43,722 nt of DNA from Stutzerimonas chloritidismutans AW-1. Its GTDB lineage: Bacteria > Pseudomonadota > Gammaproteobacteria > Pseudomonadales > Pseudomonadaceae. The DNA is taken from assembly GCF_000495915.1 (NCBI RefSeq), contig NZ_AOFQ01000015.1, positions 1 through 43,722 on the forward strand. Reading direction: 5' to 3'. The translations under genes and the position numbers were made by a program. A model generated the notes under the pieces. It worked only from the letters and a program-made list of their open reading frames with translations, searched no databases and was not told where the DNA came from. Every line of letters starts with the position of its first letter. Within the stretch, counting starts at the first letter, position 1. This document shows positions 1-11,154 of the stretch, piece by piece.

Positions 1-77
1 TGGCGCACTCAGGAGGATTCGAACCTCCGACCGCTCGGTTCGTAGCCGAGTACTCTATCCAGCTGAGCTATGAGTGC
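1..77 (-). tRNA. tRNA-Arg (anticodon ACG), copy 3
   Basis: The reverse complement folds as a 77-nt cloverleaf. The acceptor stem is GCACTCA with TGAGTGC, the discriminator is G, CCA is encoded, and the T loop is GGTTCGAATCC. The anticodon loop reads CTACGAA, giving ACG, which decodes CGN arginine codons once A34 is edited to inosine. It looks identical to the copies at 149 and 297. The gene abuts the window edge, so more copies may lie outside. Confidence 0.97.
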
Positions 78-148
78 GTAAGTGCTTGTTAGACCAGATC
101 ACCGCTGGTGGCTTGAGTGATCCGCATTTCTGCCGATCATTCGAAGTG

Positions 149-225
149 TGGCGCACTCAGGAGGATTCGAACCTCCGACCGCTCGGTTCGTAGCCGAGTA
201 CTCTATCCAGCTGAGCTATGAGTGC
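149..225 (-). tRNA. tRNA-Arg (anticodon ACG), copy 2
   Basis: This is the same 77-nt cloverleaf as the copies at 1 and 297, with anticodon ACG and encoded CCA. It is separated from each neighbour by an identical 71-nt spacer, so the three genes probably form one polycistronic tRNA transcript that is processed afterwards. Confidence 0.97.
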
Positions 226-296
226 GTAAGTGCTTGTTAGACCAGATCACCGCTGGTGGCTTGAGTGATCCGCATTTCTGCCGATCATTCGAAGTG

Positions 297-373
297 TGGC
301 GCACTCAGGAGGATTCGAACCTCCGACCGCTCGGTTCGTAGCCGAGTACTCTATCCAGCTGAGCTATGAGTGC
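297..373 (-). tRNA. tRNA-Arg (anticodon ACG), copy 1
   Basis: This is the promoter-proximal member of the array, with anticodon ACG and encoded CCA. It lies 13 nt downstream of a near-consensus promoter at 387-414. The order tRNA-Ser(GCT) followed by several tRNA-Arg(ACG) downstream of csrA matches the E. coli serV-argVYZQ locus. Confidence 0.97.
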
Positions 374-386
374 GCTGAGCGTGCGC

Positions 387-414
387 ATTATAGGGAGTAA
401 ACATTGACGGTCAA
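387..414 (-). promoter_or_regulatory. Promoter of the tRNA-Arg array
   Basis: On the minus strand there is TTGACC (409-414), a 16-nt spacer and a perfect TATAAT (387-392), followed by a GC-rich discriminator (GCGCACGC) just before the first tRNA-Arg. GC-rich discriminators are typical of stringently controlled stable-RNA promoters. The -35 box lies in a palindrome TTGACGGTCAA at 404-414. Confidence 0.8.
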
Positions 415-484
415 GCACTTTGCCGTGGCGCTTTCTTGTATGAAAGCAGGCTGCCGCGAGAACCCTGAACCCTAGAATGCAAAA

Positions 485-575
485 TGGCGGAGAAGGGGGG
501 ATTCGAACCCCCGACACCCTTTTGAGGTGTACTCCCTTAGCAGGGGAGCGCCTTCGGCCACTCGGCCACCTCTCC
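485..575 (-). tRNA. tRNA-Ser (anticodon GCT)
   Basis: This is a 91-nt class II tRNA with a long variable arm. The acceptor stem is GGAGAGG with CTTCTCC (one G-T wobble), the discriminator is G, and CCA is encoded. The anticodon loop CTGCTAA gives GCT, which decodes AGC and AGU serine codons. It lies between csrA and the tRNA-Arg array, as serV does in E. coli. Confidence 0.97.
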
Positions 576-589
576 GCAACACGGGGCGC

Positions 590-617
590 ATAATACCCAT
601 CTTTGCCCCGTTTGCAA
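590..617 (-). promoter_or_regulatory. Promoter of tRNA-Ser
   Basis: On the minus strand there is TTGCAA (612-617), a 16-nt spacer and TATTAT (590-595), then a GC-rich stretch (GCGCCCC) before the tRNA 5' end at 575. It sits in the 62-nt gap between csrA and the tRNA, so the tRNA need not depend on csrA transcription. Confidence 0.65.
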
Positions 618-637
618 AGCCGAAAATTACAGAAAAA

Positions 638-823
638 TTAGTGGCTTGGTTCCTGATCCTTCTCTTTCTGGATCCGTTGGTAAATCTCCTCGCGATGCAC
701 CGCCACCTCCTTGGGCGCATTGACGCCGATACGTACTTGGTTTCCTTTCACACCCAACACGGTGACAGTCACATCGTCACCCACCATCAGGGTTTCTCCA
801 ACCCGGCGAGTCAGAATCAGCAT
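638..823 (-). CDS. csrA: Carbon storage regulator CsrA/RsmA
   Basis: This 61-aa homodimeric RNA-binding protein binds GGA motifs in mRNA leaders and represses or stabilises targets; in pseudomonads it governs the switch between planktonic and sessile or secondary metabolism. The sequence is a canonical CsrA, beginning [17 protein letters not shown], with the [10 protein letters not shown] segment that carries the conserved Arg of the RNA-binding surface. The start is fixed by a strong ribosome binding site (AAGGAGAAAGGA). It lies between lysC upstream and tRNA-Ser downstream, in the alaS-csrA-tRNA neighbourhood shared with enterobacteria. Pseudomonads often carry several csrA paralogues; this is the lysC-linked one, usually called rsmA. 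Confidence 0.97.
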   Translation of the reverse strand: MLILTRRVGETLMVGDDVTVTVLGVKGNQVRIGVNAPKEVAVHREEIYQRIQKEKDQEPSH

Positions 824-971
824 TCCTTTCTCCTTAAACGGATTCAGTTCAGTAAACAGTCTGCAAAGATAAATACGGAAAATGTCCGTAAAACATGAAG
901 CTAGAGCCTTTCAACAGGTATTGACCCGCGCGCAGGAGCCTAAAGTTCCTTTTCGCATGACCCAATACGAC

Positions 972-997
972 AGAAGGCGCGGACTAGCGCGCCTTCT
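972..997 (-). terminator. Hairpin after lysC
   Basis: A perfect 10-bp stem (AGAAGGCGCG with CGCGCCTTCT) and a 6-nt loop lie 5 nt beyond the lysC stop. There is no convincing U-run on the minus strand (GTCGTATT follows), so it may be a weak or Rho-assisted terminator, or an RNA-stabilising end. Confidence 0.5.
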
Positions 998-1002
998 GCG
1001 AA

Positions 1003-2241
1003 TCATTCCGCAGTATTGCCGGCGGGCGCATCAAGTTCGAACGCAGTATGCAAAGCACGCACGGCAAGCTCGAGGTACTTCTCCTCGATCACTACCGACA
1101 CTTTGATTTCCGACGTCGAAATCATCTGGATGTTGATATTTTCCTTGGCCAGGGCCTCGAACATGCGGCTGGCTACGCCGGCATGCGAACGCATGCCTAC
1201 GCCGACGATGGACACCTTGGCGATATCCGTATCGCCGATGACCTCACGAGCGCCCATCTCGGATGCAATGCCCTGCAATACCTGCAACGCATTGTTGTAG
1301 TCGTTGCGATGCACAGTGAACGTGAAGTCGGTGGTGTTATCGTGCGCGACGTTCTGCACGATCATATCCACTTCAACGTTCGCGGCGCTGATCGGACCGA
1401 GGATCTTGAACGCCACACCGGGCGTATCCGGGACCCCACGGATGGTCAGCTTGGCCTCGTCGCGGTTGAAGGCGATGCCGGAAATGATGGGCTGTTCCAT
1501 GGATTCCTCTTCATCAAGGGTAATGAGGGTACCCGGACCCTCCTGAAAACTGTGCAGTACGCGCAGCGGGACGCTGTACTTACCGGCGAACTCAACCGCC
1601 CGAATCTGTAGCACCTTGGAGCCGAGGCTGGCCATTTCCAGCATCTCCTCGAAGGTGATCTTGTCCAGTCGCTGAGCCTTGGCCACGACCCGAGGATCGG
1701 TGGTATAGACGCCATCCACATCGGTATAGATCTGACATTCGTCGGCCTTCAGCGCAGCGGCCAGCGCCACGCCTGTGGTATCCGAGCCGCCACGACCCAA
1801 GGTAGTGATATTGCCCTTCTCGTCCACACCCTGGAAGCCAGCCACCACAACAACCCGCCCAGCCTTGATGTCGCGCTGGATCCGCTGGCCATCGATCTGC
1901 AGGATGCGTGCCTTGGTATGGGCGCTGTCGGTGAGGATACGAACCTGATTGCCAGTGTAGGACACCGCCGGTACGCCGCGCTTGATAAGCGCCATCGCCA
2001 ACAGGGCAATGGTCACCTGCTCACCGGTGGAAACCATCACATCCAATTCTCGGGCGACCGGCTGATCACTGATCTGCTTGGCGAGATCGATCAGGCGGTT
2101 GGTTTCGCCACTCATTGCCGAGACGACCACGACGATATCGTCTCCACCGTCGCGGAACTTCTTGACCTTCTCGGCCACCTGCTCGATCCGCTCGACAGTG
2201 CCGACCGAGGTGCCTCCAAACTTCTGTACGATCAAAGCCAT
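1003..2241 (-). CDS. lysC: Aspartokinase (aspartate kinase)
   Basis: This enzyme phosphorylates L-aspartate with ATP, the first step toward lysine, threonine, methionine and diaminopimelate. The protein is 412 aa. The amino acid kinase domain covers roughly residues 1-230, with KFGGTSV at 7-13 and GRGGSDTTG near 149-157. Two ACT domains in the C-terminal third give lysine/threonine feedback sensitivity. Met248 (ATG at 1498-1500) is preceded by GAAGAGGAATCC, a good ribosome binding site, so a separate regulatory beta subunit of about 165 aa could be made from 1003-1500, as in alpha2beta2 aspartokinases. It sits between alaS and csrA, an order common in pseudomonads. Confidence 0.97.
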   Translation of the reverse strand: MALIVQKFGGTSVGTVERIEQVAEKVKKFRDGGDDIVVVVSAMSGETNRLIDLAKQISDQPVARELDVMVSTGEQVTIALLAMALIKRGVPAVSYTGNQVRILTDSAHTKARILQIDGQRIQRDIKAGRVVVVAGFQGVDEKGNITTLGRGGSDTTGVALAAALKADECQIYTDVDGVYTTDPRVVAKAQRLDKITFEEMLEMASLGSKVLQIRAVEFAGKYSVPLRVLHSFQEGPGTLITLDEEESMEQPIISGIAFNRDEAKLTIRGVPDTPGVAFKILGPISAANVEVDMIVQNVAHDNTTDFTFTVHRNDYNNALQVLQGIASEMGAREVIGDTDIAKVSIVGVGMRSHAGVASRMFEALAKENINIQMISTSEIKVSVVIEEKYLELAVRALHTAFELDAPAGNTAE

Positions 2242-2360
2242 TGTTAGCCGCCTAGAGCCCCTGAAGGGCGATCATTAATCAAACAACCCCGAAACCTGCC
2301 AAGCACCGGCTCAACCAGACCCGCTCGACGGCGCCGGCGGGACGCAGCACGGTAACTGAA

Positions 2361-4985
<2,625 letters not shown>

Positions 4986-5155
4986 AGATTTCTTCCAGAG
5001 GACTGCGGCCGAACGGCTGCAAAACGACACGGCGAGGCGAGACTACCGAAAACCGGTTCGCAACTACCCAACGGATAGCCGGCAAAGGGCCGCATTATAT
5101 CGGGCCTGCGCGCCGGGTATAGGGGATAAAGGCGATTGAATCAAGCAATTCGACG

Positions 5156-6172
5156 TCAGCAACGGCCCATGTTTTCGGCAAATTCGGCGAATGCATTCAC
5201 CACTACCGGAAGATGCTCGTCGTGCAGGTCCATATGGGTAACCAGCCGCAGCCGAGTCGCAGGCGTCAGGCGGATGCCACGCTGCGCGCAGAAGGCCGTC
5301 AGCGCCGCTGCCTTTTCCCCCATCTCGACATAGACCATGTTGGTCTGCACCGGCTCCACAGCGAAGCCGAGGGCTGCCAACTCATCGGCGAGCTGTAGTG
5401 CACGACGATGGTCATCGGCCAATCGCCCGATGTTGTGCTCCAGCGCGTACAAGCCGGCGGCGGCGAGAATGCCGGCCTGGCGCATGCCGCCGCCGACCAT
5501 CTTGCGCAAACGCCGGGCCTTGGCGATGAACGCCTCGCTGCCGCACAGCACCGAGCCGACTGGCGCGCCGAGGCCCTTGGACAGGCAGATCGATACCGTA
5601 TCGAAATGCCGGGTGATCTCGCACGCATCGCAGCCGAGCTTCACCGCAGCGTTGTACAGCCGCGCGCCATCAAGGTGCAGCGCCAGCCCGTGACGATGGC
5701 TGAAGTCGCGAGCCGCGGCCAAGTAGTCCAGCGGCAGAACCTTGCCATGCATGGTGTTTTCCAGCGCGAGCAGGCGACTGCGGGCGAAGTGGAAATTGTC
5801 CGGCTTGATCGCGGCCTCGACACGCGCCAGATCCAGCGTTCCGTCGGCTTCCATTTCGATCGGCTGGGGCTGGATCGAGCCGAGCACGGCGGCTCCGCCG
5901 CCCTCGTATTTGTAGGTATGGGCCTGCTGCCCGACGATGTATTCATCGCCACGCTCGCAGTGCGCCATCAGCGCCAGCAGATTGCTCATGGTACCGGACG
6001 GCACGAATATCCCCGCAGAGAAGCCCAGGTCGGCTGCGAGGCGCCGTTCGAGCAGAATGACCGTTGGATCTTCGCCATAGACATCGTCACCGGTTTCGGC
6101 GGCAAGCATCGCTTCGCGCATTGCTGCGCTAGGCTGGGTAACGGTGTCGCTTCGTAGATCAATCACGGACAT
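5156..6172 (-). CDS. ltaE: Low-specificity L-threonine aldolase
   Basis: This PLP-dependent fold-type I enzyme cleaves L-threonine and L-allo-threonine to glycine and acetaldehyde. The protein is 338 aa, in line with the family. Motifs include [10 protein letters not shown] near the N-terminus, GDDVYGEDP at 28-36, and [14 protein letters not shown], with Lys199 as the likely Schiff-base lysine. The 125-bp gap to alaS upstream carries no recognisable gene. The start follows GGAGATCTC, a good ribosome binding site. Confidence 0.94.
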   Translation of the reverse strand: MSVIDLRSDTVTQPSAAMREAMLAAETGDDVYGEDPTVILLERRLAADLGFSAGIFVPSGTMSNLLALMAHCERGDEYIVGQQAHTYKYEGGGAAVLGSIQPQPIEMEADGTLDLARVEAAIKPDNFHFARSRLLALENTMHGKVLPLDYLAAARDFSHRHGLALHLDGARLYNAAVKLGCDACEITRHFDTVSICLSKGLGAPVGSVLCGSEAFIAKARRLRKMVGGGMRQAGILAAAGLYALEHNIGRLADDHRRALQLADELAALGFAVEPVQTNMVYVEMGEKAAALTAFCAQRGIRLTPATRLRLVTHMDLHDEHLPVVVNAFAEFAENMGRC

Positions 6173-6222
6173 GAGATCTCCTCGGGCTCAGGGCAAGGCC
6201 AACGACGCTACCGCGGCCGCCG

Positions 6223-7443
6223 TCAGCGCAGCAGGCGCGTATCGAGCACCTTCGAGCCACCACCCAGCAGCGTCTCGGTCATTTCGATGAAGGCGTCGGT
6301 GCTGACCGTATCCATGCGCATCAAGCCACGACTGACGTCGTCGAGCGAATGGCGGCCCTTGCTGCGCTGACGGATCTCCTTGTCCAGCTCTTGCAACAGC
6401 AGCACGGCACGGGCGGTGATCGGCCCTGTCGAGCGCTCGGTGCGCAAGCTATCGACCTTGCGGCTCCACTTGGTCAGATGCTCACGTACCGCCTGGTAGC
6501 GGTCTTCGCTCATGCCGCCGGCGCGACGCACCAGTTCGATGGCGTAGTACTCGGCCAACCCCTCAGTGATCCAGTCGCTGCGGTCGCTGTCCTTGATGCG
6601 GCTGAAGACGTGAACAAGCTCATGCACCAGCGAGCTTGTACCGTTCTCGCTGACAATCGGCCGATCGGCGTGCATGTACAGGGAGTTCGGACCGGACAAC
6701 CCGCCACGCCACATGGGGTCGCCGGCACCGACGATGAGCAGCTTCGCCGGGTCGCGGGGAAAGACATTCTGTACCTGCGGCCAGACGAAGGTCAGCATCG
6801 TCAGAATATCCATCCGCCGGACGCCCTCGCCAACCGGCGCCGCGATGGTGACGTCCGTTTCGCCGAGCTTGGCGCGACGGGTACCGAGCTTGCCGGCGAG
6901 CATCCAACCGGTCGGCCGGTCGAACAGCCGCTCACGGTTATCCACGCGGAAGCGATTCTTGCCGACACGCGGCCAGCCGGTTTCGATGCTCTTCCAACCC
7001 TCGGGCAGCTCGAAGGTGATGCGCGAAACCAGTTTCACACCGTCGACCTGATCGAGCCGGGCCGGCGGCACCAGATCATCGCCACGGAACAGCGCCCAAT
7101 CACTGGTCATCCGTGCGTCGTAGCGTCCGTTGTCGCGCGGATGGCTGATACGCACGCGGTAGCTGAGACGCGCCTTGCCTTCGGCGGGTCGCCAGGCACC
7201 ACGCTCCGGCGACGCCTGCAACCACTCGCCATCCGCTACGAAATCGCTGTAGTAGCCGTCAGCGCCCAGATTGAACTCCAGGCTACGAACCGCTTCGCCT
7301 TTCTCCAGAATCAGTTGCACCTCGGCCTGATCCTCGTCGGGCAGAAAACGCACGTGATAGTCCAGGTCGACCCGCTTGGCCGCGTGGGCCTCGGCGCTGA
7401 CGAAAAGAACAAGAGCGAACAGCGACAGCAGTCGAACAAGCAT
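6223..7443 (-). CDS. Exported gluzincin-like metallopeptidase
   Basis: I do not recognise a named family. The 406-aa product begins with a hydrophobic signal peptide (MLVRLLSLFALVLFVSAEAHA), so it is probably periplasmic. Residues 274-278 are HELVH, followed at 294-298 by EGLAE. This HExxH plus downstream Glu arrangement is that of zinc metallopeptidases such as the M1/M61 group, although the spacing (15 residues) is shorter than the 18 of M1. The N-terminal half looks beta-rich. I chose the ATG at 7441-7443 because GGAG precedes it; in-frame Mets further upstream lack a ribosome binding site and would bury the signal peptide. The gene follows ycgN by 68 bp. Confidence 0.7.
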   Translation of the reverse strand: MLVRLLSLFALVLFVSAEAHAAKRVDLDYHVRFLPDEDQAEVQLILEKGEAVRSLEFNLGADGYYSDFVADGEWLQASPERGAWRPAEGKARLSYRVRISHPRDNGRYDARMTSDWALFRGDDLVPPARLDQVDGVKLVSRITFELPEGWKSIETGWPRVGKNRFRVDNRERLFDRPTGWMLAGKLGTRRAKLGETDVTIAAPVGEGVRRMDILTMLTFVWPQVQNVFPRDPAKLLIVGAGDPMWRGGLSGPNSLYMHADRPIVSENGTSSLVHELVHVFSRIKDSDRSDWITEGLAEYYAIELVRRAGGMSEDRYQAVREHLTKWSRKVDSLRTERSTGPITARAVLLLQELDKEIRQRSKGRHSLDDVSRGLMRMDTVSTDAFIEMTETLLGGGSKVLDTRLLR

Positions 7444-7511
7444 CGAAGAGAACTCCATCGGAAACGCGCGGGGGTGTGCTGATCTTGAGACGATGCAAAC
7501 GAGGCTTAGAT

Positions 7512-7961
7512 TCAACCGGCACGGAAAATCAGGTGGTCTTCCCAGTGCTCCTCGGCAACGCTGCCTTCGGCGAGCATCCGGCCCGACTGGGAAATCCGCT
7601 CGACGTGCACCGCTTCAGGGTCGCCACAGACCAGGTGATGCCAGAGCGGCAGGTCCTTGCGCTCGGCCACCAGGCGGTAGGCGCAGGTGGGCGGTAGCCA
7701 TTTGAACTGAGCAGCATCGGAAGCGTTCAGCTGTATGCAGTCCGGCACACTGGCGCGCCGGTTGGGATAATCGCTGCAGCGACAGGTCTTCAGGTCGAGC
7801 AGCTTGCAGGCGATACGTGTGTAGTAAACGGCGCCGTCTTCCTCGTCCTCGAGCTTCTGCAGGCAGCAGAGGCCGCATCCGTCGCACAGCGACTCCCATT
7901 CCGCCGCATCGAGTTCGGCAAGGGTTTTGCGCATCCAGAAGGGTTCGACCTTGGCCGCCAT
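7512..7961 (-). CDS. ycgN: YcgN family cysteine-cluster protein (UPF0260)
   Basis: This small soluble protein has an unknown biochemical role. The 149-aa sequence carries the family signature: [17 protein letters not shown] near the N-terminus, then [17 protein letters not shown] and [10 protein letters not shown]. The CxxCxxCC arrangement suggests metal or Fe-S binding, which is inferred and not shown. The start is uncertain: a GTG three codons upstream is in frame, and neither has a clear ribosome binding site. It lies near rnd and ycgL, a conserved neighbourhood in pseudomonads. Confidence 0.9.
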   Translation of the reverse strand: MAAKVEPFWMRKTLAELDAAEWESLCDGCGLCCLQKLEDEEDGAVYYTRIACKLLDLKTCRCSDYPNRRASVPDCIQLNASDAAQFKWLPPTCAYRLVAERKDLPLWHHLVCGDPEAVHVERISQSGRMLAEGSVAEEHWEDHLIFRAG

Positions 7962-8066
7962 GATTGTCACTACCGATAAAAACCGGCAAGTCTAGCCACT
8001 GTCGGATATCCGGCCAAGAGCCGCCAGGCAGATGCCGCCGGTAGGAGCCGGCGGCCACTTCGAGCG

Positions 8067-8468
8067 CTACTGCTTGTCGAGCATCTGCCGGTGACTGCGC
8101 ATCTGCTCGAGCATCTGCTCCATGTGCTGGATACGCATGTCGAGCATCTCCTTGGACGGCGCGCCCATCATGCCGCCACCCATGGCGCCCTGCATCGGCT
8201 TGCCACCCTGCTTGCCCATCCCGCCGCCGGGCCCGCCCATCGGGCACCCGGCCATGCCACCCATACCGGACTGCATGCTCTGCCAATGCTCTTCGCGAAG
8301 TTTCTGTCGCTCCTGCGGGGTCTTCGCAGACTGCCAGGCCTGCCGGTACTCCTGCATCTTCTGCCAATGCTGCTGCCAGGCTTCGTTATCGCTGGAGGGC
8401 GTCTGCGCGCCGGCCGACATCGCCAGAGCCGCCATTACCGAACCGATCACCAAAGAACGCGTTTTCAT
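8067..8468 (-). CDS. Met- and Gly-rich exported protein of unknown function
   Basis: I do not recognise a characterised family. The 133-aa product has a signal peptide (MKTRSLVIGSVMAALAMSAGAQ). A charged helical segment rich in Gln and Trp (EAWQQHWQKMQEYRQAW) follows, then a low-complexity Gly/Met region (about residues 70-105, such as GMGGMAGCPMGG), then a Met-rich helix ending MLDKQ. Exported Met-rich proteins often bind Cu(I) or act as extracytoplasmic chaperones, but nothing here proves it. The ATG at 8466-8468 follows AAGGAGACGACG. It lies between ycgL and ycgN, all on the same strand. Confidence 0.8.
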   Translation of the reverse strand: MKTRSLVIGSVMAALAMSAGAQTPSSDNEAWQQHWQKMQEYRQAWQSAKTPQERQKLREEHWQSMQSGMGGMAGCPMGGPGGGMGKQGGKPMQGAMGGGMMGAPSKEMLDMRIQHMEQMLEQMRSHRQMLDKQ

Positions 8469-8555
8469 CGTCGTCTCCTTATGCATGTACGGTCAGAAGA
8501 GCGTAGTTCCGATCCGGCCGACGCATCTTGTCCAGCGTCAGGATCGAGCAGGTGT

Positions 8556-8849
8556 TTACATCGGATCGTTCATGCGCAGCAGCTCTTCGGGCAGATGCTC
8601 GATGTAATCGTCATCGGCGGGCGGCATCTGCAGGTGATAACCCTGTGCCTGGAGATTGGCGAGCACCTTGGTGATGTCTTCGCGTGCCAGTTGGCGCTCG
8701 GGCGTCAGCACCATTTCGAAGGCCAGCTGCGGCGGCCCGAACGCCGCGATCAGACCTTCGGGGACACGCTTGAGCGCATCGCGCTTTTCGACGTAAAGGT
8801 ACATTCCGTCCTTGCGTGGGCTTTTGTAGATGGAACAGATGACTTTCAT
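8556..8849 (-). CDS. ycgL: YcgL domain-containing protein
   Basis: This 97-aa protein belongs to the YcgL family of small cytoplasmic alpha/beta proteins of unknown function, widespread in gammaproteobacteria. Recognisable features are [20 protein letters not shown] at the start, [20 protein letters not shown], and the C-terminal GYHLQMPP. Its ATG overlaps the stop of rnd (ATGA at 8846-8849), so the two are translationally coupled. This linkage to RNase D is conserved among pseudomonads. Confidence 0.92.
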   Translation of the reverse strand: MKVICSIYKSPRKDGMYLYVEKRDALKRVPEGLIAAFGPPQLAFEMVLTPERQLAREDITKVLANLQAQGYHLQMPPADDDYIEHLPEELLRMNDPM

Positions 8850-9970
8850 GGTCGTTTTTCCAGAGCATCGAGCAGGGCTTGCCCCATTCGCTCACGGCGC
8901 CAGCCGCGCAGCGATTCGGGCAGTTCATAGGGTCCATCGGGGTAGCCGCTCTTGAGCAGCGCCTCGAGCGTTTTCTTGCGCAACATCAGCTCCGGTGCGA
9001 TATCCAGCGCCTGCGCTTCGCGCTGGCCGACCGCACGCAGCTTTTTCAGTACGGACGACACCTCCAGCGGCAATGGCTCCGGTAGCGGTGCCGGCCAATC
9101 CTGTTCGGGCGTCGCCGCGGCCTCACGGATCATCTCCAGCAGCAATTCACCATCCTGGCGCACGGTACGCGGATGCATGTCCTCGATCCGGGCCAGCGTC
9201 ACCAGATCGCGCGGCTGGGTGCGCGCCAGCGGCCAGAGACTGGCTTCGCGCAGTACGCGATTGCGCGGTTGGTTGCGCGCACGGGCCTGACGCTCGCGCC
9301 AGGCCGTCAGCACTTTGAGCACGGCGAGCTGCTGCGGCTTGAGCCGCCAGGCCTGCTTCACATCACGGTAGGCTTCATCGGGATCGGATTCGCGCTGCAG
9401 GTTGGCCACCAGCTCGGCACCATCCTCCAATACCCAGGCACGCTTGTCCTCGGACAGCTTCGGCAGCAGCGCTTCGTACAACTCGGCCAGATGCTGGGCA
9501 TCCTCGGCGGCATATCGCACCTGCATGTCACTCAGAGGCCGCTGCAACCAGTCCGAGCGCGTTTCGCCCTTGGGCAACTCGATGCCGAGTACCGCCTGGA
9601 CCAGCCGCGAGTAGCCCATGGAGAAACCGATATTCAGGTAACCGGCCGCCAGCTGGGTGTCGAACAGCGGCTGCGGCAGGCTACCGGTCAGACGCAGCAG
9701 TACTTCGAGGTCTTCGCTGCAGGCGTGCAGCACTTTCACCACCGCCGGGTCTTGCAGCAACGCGGCAAACGCGGACCAGTCACGTACGCTCAGCGGGTCG
9801 ATCAGATAGGCACGCCGCCCGTCACCGACCTGTATCAGCCCGGCGATGGGGTAGAAGGTATCGACCCTCATGAATTCGGTATCCACTGCCACATAGGGCA
9901 GCTGGCGCCATTCGGCGCACAGGCGGGTCAGATGTTCATCATCCAGAACCCATTGAGTTTCGATGGCCAC
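8846..9970 (-). CDS. rnd: Ribonuclease D
   Basis: This 3'-5' exoribonuclease trims tRNA and other stable RNA ends. The protein is 374 aa (E. coli RNase D is 375). The DEDD exonuclease domain shows VDTEFMR (Asp30, Glu32), [11 protein letters not shown] and [13 protein letters not shown], followed by HRDC-type helical domains. The start is the GTG at 9968-9970, chosen because AAAAGGAGGG lies 5 nt upstream and the protein then begins like known RNase D. The open frame continues much further upstream but has no family similarity there. The gene is divergent from the sulfurtransferase gene across 141 bp. Confidence 0.95.
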   Translation of the reverse strand: MAIETQWVLDDEHLTRLCAEWRQLPYVAVDTEFMRVDTFYPIAGLIQVGDGRRAYLIDPLSVRDWSAFAALLQDPAVVKVLHACSEDLEVLLRLTGSLPQPLFDTQLAAGYLNIGFSMGYSRLVQAVLGIELPKGETRSDWLQRPLSDMQVRYAAEDAQHLAELYEALLPKLSEDKRAWVLEDGAELVANLQRESDPDEAYRDVKQAWRLKPQQLAVLKVLTAWRERQARARNQPRNRVLREASLWPLARTQPRDLVTLARIEDMHPRTVRQDGELLLEMIREAAATPEQDWPAPLPEPLPLEVSSVLKKLRAVGQREAQALDIAPELMLRKKTLEALLKSGYPDGPYELPESLRGWRRERMGQALLDALEKRP

Positions 9971-10111
9971 ACGGCCCTCCTTTTCGGCTGACGACCGGCG
10001 CACGGCCGAACGAGGCGCGCAGTATATATCGAGCATCCGAGCGGCCGGGGCATTCATGACCGCCACGCGCGCTGGTAGTGTTGACCGATCAATCCGCCTG
10101 GAGCCGCACCG

Positions 10112-10957
10112 ATGCCACTGGCCCAACTCATTACCGCCGCTGAGCTTGCCCAACACCTGCACACCCCCAACCTGCTGATTCTGGATTGCCGGTTCGCCCT
10201 GGAAGATCCGGCCTATGGCGAGCGTAGTTACAGGGAGGCGCATATTCCCGGCGCGCAGTTCGCCGATCTGGAAAAAGACCTGTCCGGCCCGGTGATCCCC
10301 GGCACCACCGGACGCCACCCACTGCCGGATCCTGAGCAGTTGCTGACTCGCCTGCGCCAATGGGGCCTCGATGGCGGCAGCGAAGTGGTGCTCTATGACG
10401 ACGGCCCCGGCGCGTTTGCCGCTCGGGCGTGGTGGCTGTTGCTGTGGCTGGGCAAGCGTGAGGGCGTCTACCTGCTGGACGGGGGCGTAAACGCTTGGCG
10501 AGAAGCGGGGTTGCCAATGGAAAGCACCACGCCCGAGGTGCAGCCGGGCCATTTCGACGGCAACGCAGACGACAGCATGGTCGTCGATGCAGCGCGACTG
10601 CAAGAACGCCTGCATAGCCCCGAGCTGGCACTGCTCGACGCACGCGCCCTGCCGCGTTTCCTCGGCGAGGTCGAGCCCATAGACCCGATCGGCGGGCATA
10701 TTCCCGGTGCCGTTTGCGTGCCCTTCAGCGAGAACCTGGGCAGTGATGGTCGCTTTCTCGATGCCGAGCAGCTACGCGGCCGATTCGATCAGCTGCTAGA
10801 CGGCAAGTCACCGCAAGTTGCAGTGGCCTATTGCGGCTCCGGTGTCACCGCCTGTCACAACCTGTTCGCGCTCTGTCTCGCGGGTTACCCACTGGCCAGG
10901 CTGTATCCGGGCTCATGGAGCGAGTGGATCACCGACCCAAGCCGGCCGCGGGCATGA
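10112..10957 (+). CDS. sseA: Two-domain sulfurtransferase (3-mercaptopyruvate type)
   Basis: This enzyme transfers sulfane sulfur from 3-mercaptopyruvate or thiosulfate to thiol or cyanide acceptors. The protein is 281 aa with two rhodanese domains. The N-terminal one is inactive, with DDGPGAFAARA in place of the active-site loop. The C-terminal one carries the catalytic Cys241 in CGSGVTA. That loop resembles mercaptopyruvate sulfurtransferases more than thiosulfate rhodaneses (CRKGVT), which favours the sseA-like assignment. The exact substrate is inferred. Confidence 0.85.
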   Translation: MPLAQLITAAELAQHLHTPNLLILDCRFALEDPAYGERSYREAHIPGAQFADLEKDLSGPVIPGTTGRHPLPDPEQLLTRLRQWGLDGGSEVVLYDDGPGAFAARAWWLLLWLGKREGVYLLDGGVNAWREAGLPMESTTPEVQPGHFDGNADDSMVVDAARLQERLHSPELALLDARALPRFLGEVEPIDPIGGHIPGAVCVPFSENLGSDGRFLDAEQLRGRFDQLLDGKSPQVAVAYCGSGVTACHNLFALCLAGYPLARLYPGSWSEWITDPSRPRA

Positions 10958-11154
10958 TGCCGAGACAAGCCGCTGCGCCCAGCGCGCAGCGTGGCTCGCC
11001 AGTCAGAATACGTCCAAGGGGTTTTCACCGAAGTTACATTTGTTTTCACGACCGTTAGTCGTCATCTTTACGAAAAATTGCAATTCATTGTCTTGCTACC
11101 TGTCGGAGAAAGTTGCTAGGTTCCGACCCGCTTTCATCCCGGAGTAGTAGAACA

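Larger units (their letters stand above)
1..373. repeat. 148-bp tandem repeat carrying the tRNA-Arg genes
   Basis: The unit is one 77-nt tRNA-Arg gene plus a 71-nt spacer. Starts at 1, 149 and 297 give a period of exactly 148. The two full spacers (78-148 and 226-296) read as identical, which implies recent duplication or gene conversion. The last tRNA is followed instead by unique promoter DNA. Confidence 0.93.

Noticed and set aside
9971..10699. N-terminal extension of RNase D
   Set aside because: The frame is open but overlaps the divergent sulfurtransferase gene and has no family similarity; the GTG at 9968-9970 has a strong ribosome binding site.
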